Positions 59,316 through 64,000 of a stretch of DNA of 64,000 nucleotides are shown here, one piece after another. The stretch covers positions 186,001-250,000 of the forward strand of contig NZ_FNCF01000004.1 in assembly GCF_900100695.1 (NCBI RefSeq), in the 5' to 3' direction. The DNA is from Klenkia brasiliensis (GTDB lineage Bacteria; Actinomycetota; Actinomycetes; Mycobacteriales; Geodermatophilaceae). The notes below the pieces were generated by a model that saw only the letters and a list, made by a program, of their open reading frames with translations, was not told the origin of the DNA and made no database searches. Numbering within the stretch: the first letter of the stretch is position 1; the number at the start of each line of letters is the position of its first letter. Made by a program: the position numbers and the translations under genes.

Positions 59316-60747
59316 CGTGGGGGGAGGGGCCGGCCGGCCGGTCGTGCTCGGTGTGGACCTGGCCACCGCCGCCGCCCGCGTGCACGCCGTCGACCCCGCC
59401 GACGGCACGGTGCTCGCCGAGGCGGCCCGGCCGCTGCCCGCCCCGCGCACGCCCCGCCCGGGCTGGGTGGAGCAGGACCCGCAGTACGCCGACGCCGCCC
59501 GGGGTGCGCTGGCCGAGGTCTGCGCCGCGCTCGGGGCCCGGGCCGCGGACGTCGCGGCCCTGTCGGTGACCGGCACCTCCGGCACGGTCCTCGCCGCGGA
59601 CGCCGACGGCCGGCCCACGGGGCCTGCGCTGCTCTACTCCGACGACCGCGGCCGCGACCTCGTCCCCGCCGGCACCGGTGCCAGCGCCGGCCGCCTGCTC
59701 TGGCTGGCCGCCCACACCCCCGGCGCCCGGTACCTGCACACGCCCGACGTCGTGGTCGCCGACCTGACCGGCGTGCTGGTGACCGACACGTCGCACGCGC
59801 TCAAGGCCGGCACGGACCCCGCGGCCCGGCGGTGGCCGCAGCCGCTGGCCGACCGGCTGGGGGCGGCGCTGCCGGACCTGGTGCACCCGGGCACCCCGGT
59901 GGGCACGGTCCGCGACGCCGTGGCCGCCGAGCTCGGGCTGCCCCGCGGGGTGGTCGTGGTCGCCGGCATGACCGACGGCTGCACCGCGCAGATCGCCGCC
60001 GGCGCCGTCGCCCCCGGCCAGACCATCGGGGTGCTCGGCACGACCCTGGTCCTCAAGGGGGTGGCCGCCGCCGAGGTCGACCGGGACGGCGTCTACTCCC
60101 ACCTGGCCCCCGACGGCTCGTGGTGGCCGGGCGGTGCGTCCAACACCGGGGCGGGCACGCTGACCGCGACGGCGGACCTGGCGGCGCTGGACACCGAGGC
60201 CCTGGCGGCTGGTCCCTCGCCGCTGACCTGCTACCCGCTGCCCCCGCCGCCGCGGCAGGGCGAACGGTTCCCCTTCCGCGACGAGCAGGTGCAGGCCTTC
60301 CTGGTCGGCCCCGGCGCCGACCGGGCCGGTCCCGTGCAGCGGCACCGGGCCGAGCTGGACGGCGTCGCCTTCACCGAGCGGCTGGGCCTCGAGCTGCTCG
60401 CCGGGCTCGGCGTGGCCAGCACCGACCACCGCGCCGTCGGCGGGGGCAGCCGGTCGCTGCCCTGGCTGACCGTGCGCGCCAGCACCCTCGGCCGCCCGGT
60501 GTCCCGGCCGGCCACGCCGCACAGCGGGTTCGGCGCCGCCCTGCTGGCGGCCACCGCGCTGGAGGCCGGCGGCCCGGCCGCGCTGCCCGAGGTCACCGCC
60601 CGCGCGGTCCACCCCGACGTCGTCGTCGACCCCGACCCGGCCCAGGTCGAGGGCCTGGCCGCCGGCTACCGGCGGCTGCTCGACGAGCTCGGCCGCCGCG
60701 GCCTGCTCGAGCACCGGCCGCTGCCCACCCCGGCCGTCCCGGCCTGA
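59308..60747 (+). CDS. FGGY-family carbohydrate kinase
   Basis: 479 aa from GTG 59308 (GTG 59317 possible). FGGY kinase: VVLGVDLATAAARVHAVDPA, WVEQDPQYADAARGALAEVC, LSVTGTSGTVLAADADGRPT, VVVAGMTDGCTAQIAAGAVA, GQTIGVLGTTLVLKGVAAAE, STDHRAVGGGSRSLPWLTVR. More like the ribulokinase/D-ribulose kinase end of the family than rhamnulokinase, which the operon has separately at 51483. With the aldolase and HAD protein it forms a three-gene kinase-aldolase-phosphatase cassette inserted in the rhamnose locus. Confidence 0.9.
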   Translation: MPDVGGGAGRPVVLGVDLATAAARVHAVDPADGTVLAEAARPLPAPRTPRPGWVEQDPQYADAARGALAEVCAALGARAADVAALSVTGTSGTVLAADADGRPTGPALLYSDDRGRDLVPAGTGASAGRLLWLAAHTPGARYLHTPDVVVADLTGVLVTDTSHALKAGTDPAARRWPQPLADRLGAALPDLVHPGTPVGTVRDAVAAELGLPRGVVVVAGMTDGCTAQIAAGAVAPGQTIGVLGTTLVLKGVAAAEVDRDGVYSHLAPDGSWWPGGASNTGAGTLTATADLAALDTEALAAGPSPLTCYPLPPPPRQGERFPFRDEQVQAFLVGPGADRAGPVQRHRAELDGVAFTERLGLELLAGLGVASTDHRAVGGGSRSLPWLTVRASTLGRPVSRPATPHSGFGAALLAATALEAGGPAALPEVTARAVHPDVVVDPDPAQVEGLAAGYRRLLDELGRRGLLEHRPLPTPAVPA

Positions 60748-60819
60748 CGACCCACCACCCCTGCCCGGCACCCACAGCGGAACCACACGGCGGCCCGGCC
60801 GCCAGGACGGAGAACGACC

Positions 60820-62859
60820 ATGACCTCCCTGCCCCAGGGCGTGCAGGAGCTGCTCGACCGGTCCCACCGGTACGGCAGCGACCCCACGGTGACCAACTAC
60901 GGCGGCGGCAACACCTCGGTCAAGGTGACCGTGACCAGCCCGGCCTCCGGCAAGGACGTCGAGCTGGTCTACGTGAAGGGCTCCGGCGGTGACCTCGGCA
61001 CCCTGCAGCCGCAGGGCCTGGCGGTGCTCGAGCGCGCGCCCTTCCTGGCCCTGGACGACGTGTACCGGGGGGTGGAGCACGAGGACGAGATGGTCGCGCT
61101 GTTCCCGCACGCCGCGTTCGGCGCCGGTGGCGCCACGCCGTCCATCGACACCCCGATGCACGGCCTGGTCGACTGCCCGCACGTCGACCACCTGCACCCG
61201 GACTCGGTGACCGCGCTGGCCTGCGCCGCCGACGGCCCGGCGCTGGTCGCCGAGCTGTGGGGCGGGAAGGTGGCCTGGGTCGACTGGAAGCGGCCGGGCT
61301 GGGAGCTGGGCCGGCAGATCTCGGAGATCGCCCGCGACCCCGAGGTGATCGGCGCCGTCCTGGGCGGCCACGGGCTGACCAGCTGGGGGTCCACCTCCGC
61401 GCAGGCCCAGGAGCGCGCGCTGGGCATCATCGAGCAGGCCGCGGAGTTCATCGCGGCCCGGTCGGTCGCCGAGCCCTTCGGCGCCGTGGTCCCCGGCCAC
61501 GAGGCCCAGCCGGAGCAGCAGCGCCGGGCCCGTGCCGCGCAGCTGTTCCCGCTGCTGCGCCGGGTGGCCTCGGCCAGCAGCCGGCAGGTGGGGCACTTCA
61601 CCGACTCCGAGGTCGTGCTCGACTTCCTCTCCCGCGAGAAGCTCGCGGAGCTGGTGGCCCTGGGCACCTCGTGCCCCGACCACTTCCTGCGCACCAAGAT
61701 CCGTCCGATGGTGCTGGACACCCCGGTGGACGCCCCGCTGGCCGACGTCGAGGCCCGGCTGGCCGAGCTGCTGGCGGAGTACCAGGCCGAGTACAGCGCC
61801 TACTACCAGCGGCACGCGCAGCCGGGGTCGCCGGCGATGCGCGGGTCCGCCCCGGCGATCGTGCTGGTGCCCGGCATCGGCATGTTCTCCTTCGGCGCCG
61901 ACCACCAGACCGCACGGGTGGCGGGGGAGTACTACGTCAACGCCATCAACGTCATGCGCGGCGCCGAGGGCCTGTCCCGCTACGCGCCGATCAGCGAGGC
62001 CGAGAAGTTCGCCGTCGAGTACTGGCAGCTCGAGGAGGACAAGCTCGCCCGGCGCCCCAAGCCCAAGGCCCTGTCCGGCCGCGTCGCGCTGGTCACCGGG
62101 GCGGCGTCGGGCATCGGCCTGGCCACCGCCCGGCTGCTGGCCGAGCACGGCGCCGACATCGTGGTCGCTGACCTCGACCTGGCCCGCAGCGAGGAGGTCG
62201 CCGCCGAGCTCGGCGGGCCCGACCGCGCCGTCGCCGTCCGGATGGACGTCTCCGACCCCGACGCGGTGGCCGCCGGCATCCAGCAGGCGGTGCTGGCACT
62301 CGGCGGGGTGGACATCGTGGTCAACAACGCCGGGTTCGTGAAGCCGGGGTCGCTGGCCGACACCACGCTGGCCGACTGGGACGCCCAGTTCGCGGTCATG
62401 ACCCGCGGCAGCTTCGTGGTCGCGCAGGCGGCCGCGCCGGTGATGCGGGCCCAGGGCCTGGGCGGCGACGTGATCAACATCTGCTCGAAGAACGCCGTGT
62501 TCGCCGGTCCCAACAACCTGGCCTACTCCTCGGCCAAGGCCGCGCAGGCGCACATGGTGCGGCTGCTGGCCACCGAGCTCGGCGACGACGGCATCCGGGT
62601 CAACGGCATCAACCCCGACGGCGTGGTGCGCGGGTCGGGCATCTTCTCCGGCGGCTGGGGGGCGTCCCGTGCGGCGACCTACGGCGTCCAGGAGGACGAC
62701 CTGGGCAAGTACTACGCCTCCCGCACGGTGCTCAAGGAGGAGGTGCTCCCCGAGCACGTGGCCGGGGCGGTGCTGGCGCTGACCAACGGGACGCTGGCGG
62801 TCACCACCGGCCTGCTCGTGCCGGTGGACTCCGGGGTGGCCGCGGCCTTCCTGCGCTGA
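60820..62859 (+). CDS. Bifunctional rhamnulose-1-phosphate aldolase / short-chain dehydrogenase
   Basis: 679 aa, two domains. Residues 1 to about 400: class II aldolase with VTNYGGGNTSVKVTVTSPAS, YVKGSGGDLGTLQPQGLAV, CPHVDHLHPDSVTALACAAD, GHGLTSWGSTSAQAQERALG. From about 415: an SDR with VALVTGAASGIGLATARLLA (NAD site), VNNAGFVKPGSLADT, ICSKNAVFAGPNNLAYSSAK (catalytic Ser, Tyr, Lys). The aldolase gives DHAP and L-lactaldehyde; the dehydrogenase half probably oxidises lactaldehyde. This fusion replaces RhaD plus lactaldehyde dehydrogenase in many actinobacteria. ATG 60820 has ggagaac upstream. Confidence 0.95.
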   Translation: MTSLPQGVQELLDRSHRYGSDPTVTNYGGGNTSVKVTVTSPASGKDVELVYVKGSGGDLGTLQPQGLAVLERAPFLALDDVYRGVEHEDEMVALFPHAAFGAGGATPSIDTPMHGLVDCPHVDHLHPDSVTALACAADGPALVAELWGGKVAWVDWKRPGWELGRQISEIARDPEVIGAVLGGHGLTSWGSTSAQAQERALGIIEQAAEFIAARSVAEPFGAVVPGHEAQPEQQRRARAAQLFPLLRRVASASSRQVGHFTDSEVVLDFLSREKLAELVALGTSCPDHFLRTKIRPMVLDTPVDAPLADVEARLAELLAEYQAEYSAYYQRHAQPGSPAMRGSAPAIVLVPGIGMFSFGADHQTARVAGEYYVNAINVMRGAEGLSRYAPISEAEKFAVEYWQLEEDKLARRPKPKALSGRVALVTGAASGIGLATARLLAEHGADIVVADLDLARSEEVAAELGGPDRAVAVRMDVSDPDAVAAGIQQAVLALGGVDIVVNNAGFVKPGSLADTTLADWDAQFAVMTRGSFVVAQAAAPVMRAQGLGGDVINICSKNAVFAGPNNLAYSSAKAAQAHMVRLLATELGDDGIRVNGINPDGVVRGSGIFSGGWGASRAATYGVQEDDLGKYYASRTVLKEEVLPEHVAGAVLALTNGTLAVTTGLLVPVDSGVAAAFLR

Positions 62860-62872
62860 CCGGCACCGACGG

Positions 62873-62908
62873 CGACGGCCCCGCCCCCACCCGGGGACGG
62901 GGCCGTCG
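62873..62908. terminator. Bidirectional hairpin between the rhamnose operon and rhaI
   Basis: Perfect 11-bp arms CGACGGCCCCG (62873-62883) and CGGGGCCGTCG (62898-62908), lying between two convergent genes, 14 bases after one stop and 12 before the other. Confidence 0.85.
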
Positions 62909-62919
62909 TCGTCGGGGGG

Positions 62920-64000
62920 TCAGGCGCCCCAGCCGGCCTGCTCCCCGCCGACCCGGTCGCGGGAGACCTGCTCGAAGTACCCGGACGCGGCGTAGGCCGC
63001 CGAGGGGTCGGGGTGCAGACCCAGGCCCTCGCGCAGCTCACCGAGCAGGGGGCGGACGTCGGTGTCGTAGGCGTCCTTGAGGACGGCGTAGGCCCCGAGC
63101 ACGTCGCCGGAGCGCTGCGCCGCCGTGAGCGCGTCGGTGTCGACCAGCAGGGCCTTGGCGGTGGCCTCCTGGATGTTGGTCACCGAGCGGATCATCGCGG
63201 CCACCTTGGGCTCGATGTTGTGGCACTGGTCCAGGAAGAACGAGATGGGTTGACCGGTCGAGGAACCGGTCGCGGGGACCCCGGCGACCGCTTCGGCCTG
63301 CACCAGCTCGTGCATGATCCGGAACAGCTGGAACGGGTCGGCGGCCCCGGCCATCAGGTCGTCGTCGGCGTAGAAGCGCGAGTTGAAGTCGAAGGCGCCC
63401 AGCCGGCCGTGGCGCAGCAGGGTCGCCACGATGAACTCGATGTTGGTGCCGGGGGCGTGGTGCCCGGTGTCCAGCACGACCTGCGCCTGCGGCCCCAGCG
63501 CCAGGCAGTGCGCGAACGACGTGCCCCAGTCGGGGACGTCGGTGGTGTAGACGGCCGGCTCGAAGAACTTGTACTCCAGCAGCAGCCGCTGGTCACCGGT
63601 CAGCCGGGCGTAGACCTCGGCCAGCACCTCGGCGAGCCGGTCCTGGCGGTCGCGGATCGAGTCCTGCCCGGGGTAGTTCGTGCCGTCGGCGAACCAGAGC
63701 TTGAGGTCGCGCGAGCCGGTGGCGTCCATGATGTCCACGCACTCGAGCAGGTGGTCGGTGGCCTTGCGGCGGACGGCCGGGTCGGGGTGGCAGACGCTGC
63801 CGAGGCGGTAGTCGTCGTCCTGGAACGTGTTCGCGTTGATCGCGCCCAGCTCGATGCCCTGGGCCCGGGCGTGCTCGGCGAGCGCCGCGAAGTCCTCGAC
63901 CCGGTCCCACGGGATGTGCAGGGACACCAGCGGGGCGACGCCGGTGAACCGGTGCACCGTCGCGGCGTCGTCGATCTTCTCCTCGGGGGTGCGCGGCACC
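62920..64000 (-). CDS. rhaI: L-rhamnose isomerase, RhaI type (5' end beyond window)
   Basis: About 360 residues of a xylose-isomerase-like TIM barrel. The frame is open to the window edge, and family length is about 385-390, so 25 or so residues are missing. Landmarks: HRFTGVAPLVSLHIPWD, INANTFQDDDYRLGSVCHPD, LKLWFADGTNYPGQDSIRDR, LEYKFFEPAVYTTDVPDWGT (metal-binding Glu), LDTGHHAPGTNIEFIVATLL, GAFDFNSRFYADDDLM. Converts L-rhamnose to L-rhamnulose, the first step before RhaB. Encoded convergently to the operon, so it has its own promoter outside the window. Confidence 0.94.
   Translation of the reverse strand, partial: VPRTPEEKIDDAATVHRFTGVAPLVSLHIPWDRVEDFAALAEHARAQGIELGAINANTFQDDDYRLGSVCHPDPAVRRKATDHLLECVDIMDATGSRDLKLWFADGTNYPGQDSIRDRQDRLAEVLAEVYARLTGDQRLLLEYKFFEPAVYTTDVPDWGTSFAHCLALGPQAQVVLDTGHHAPGTNIEFIVATLLRHGRLGAFDFNSRFYADDDLMAGAADPFQLFRIMHELVQAEAVAGVPATGSSTGQPISFFLDQCHNIEPKVAAMIRSVTNIQEATAKALLVDTDALTAAQRSGDVLGAYAVLKDAYDTDVRPLLGELREGLGLHPDPSAAYAASGYFEQVSRDRVGGEQAGWGA

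Noticed and set aside
59002-62757. 1251-codon minus-strand frame
   Set aside because: Long only because stop codons are rare in this GC-rich DNA; it lies antisense to the FGGY kinase and the aldolase/dehydrogenase, both with clear motifs.

Overview
The window is very GC-rich, densely packed chromosomal DNA with many GTG starts, 4-bp start/stop overlaps and OmpR/NarL-type regulators. It suggests a high-GC actinomycete. Gene content and protein style fit Geodermatophilaceae-like soil or rock actinobacteria, but that family assignment is inference.

Layout. (1) 1-6312 is a core segment: the end of a NarL-type sensor kinase and its regulator, a tRNA dihydrouridine synthase, small membrane or hypothetical genes, a YdcF/DUF218 protein, DNA primase (dnaG) and a YtxH-like gene. 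(2) 6430-6502 is tRNA-Asn(GUU). Its last 35 bases plus one more recur exactly at 29137-29172, directly followed there by a perfect 15-bp hairpin terminator. The 22.7 kb between the copies is therefore a genomic island integrated into tRNA-Asn. Its mobility genes have decayed: an N-terminal integrase remnant, an excisionase-like gene and the C-terminal piece of a TraA/TrwC-type relaxase-helicase.

The island cargo falls into three blocks. Block A (8706-15856) is DedA, a PAP2 phosphatase, a secreted Cys protein, an ABC-2 permease and ATPase, a divergent two-component system and an MFS transporter; it resembles a BcrABC-type cell-wall-antibiotic resistance unit. Block B (15877-22368) is DUF779 plus aldehyde dehydrogenase, a Mop/TOBE protein, a GAF-type regulator, a second aldehyde dehydrogenase and an orphan ModA. 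Block C (22530-28774) is a FetB-like permease, UppP, two COG4705 membrane proteins, a second DedA and a second two-component system. Blocks A and C both pair undecaprenyl-(pyro)phosphate enzymes with a two-component system. Candidate tandem 11-bp operator repeats lie in their promoters.

(3) 29240-40554 is an organosulfur region: a taurine operon (tauC-A-B-D plus an SMR transporter), a divergent SsuD-like monooxygenase, metNIQ and an ssuA-B-C operon. Each of the three uptake operons is preceded by a tiny ORF encoding a related peptide (core LL...R.VD.GR..S.LC), which suggests leader-peptide attenuation sensing cysteine or sulfur. (4) 40633-50363 holds a RibD/DHFR-like reductase, a hotdog protein, a four-gene ABC importer and a MacAB-like exporter operon headed by an acidic lipoprotein. 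(5) 50590-64000 is an L-rhamnose catabolic locus: DeoR regulator with tandem repeats, rhamnulokinase, RhaSTPQ importer, a class II aldolase/HAD/FGGY-kinase cassette, a bifunctional rhamnulose-1-P aldolase/dehydrogenase and a convergent RhaI-type isomerase cut by the window end.
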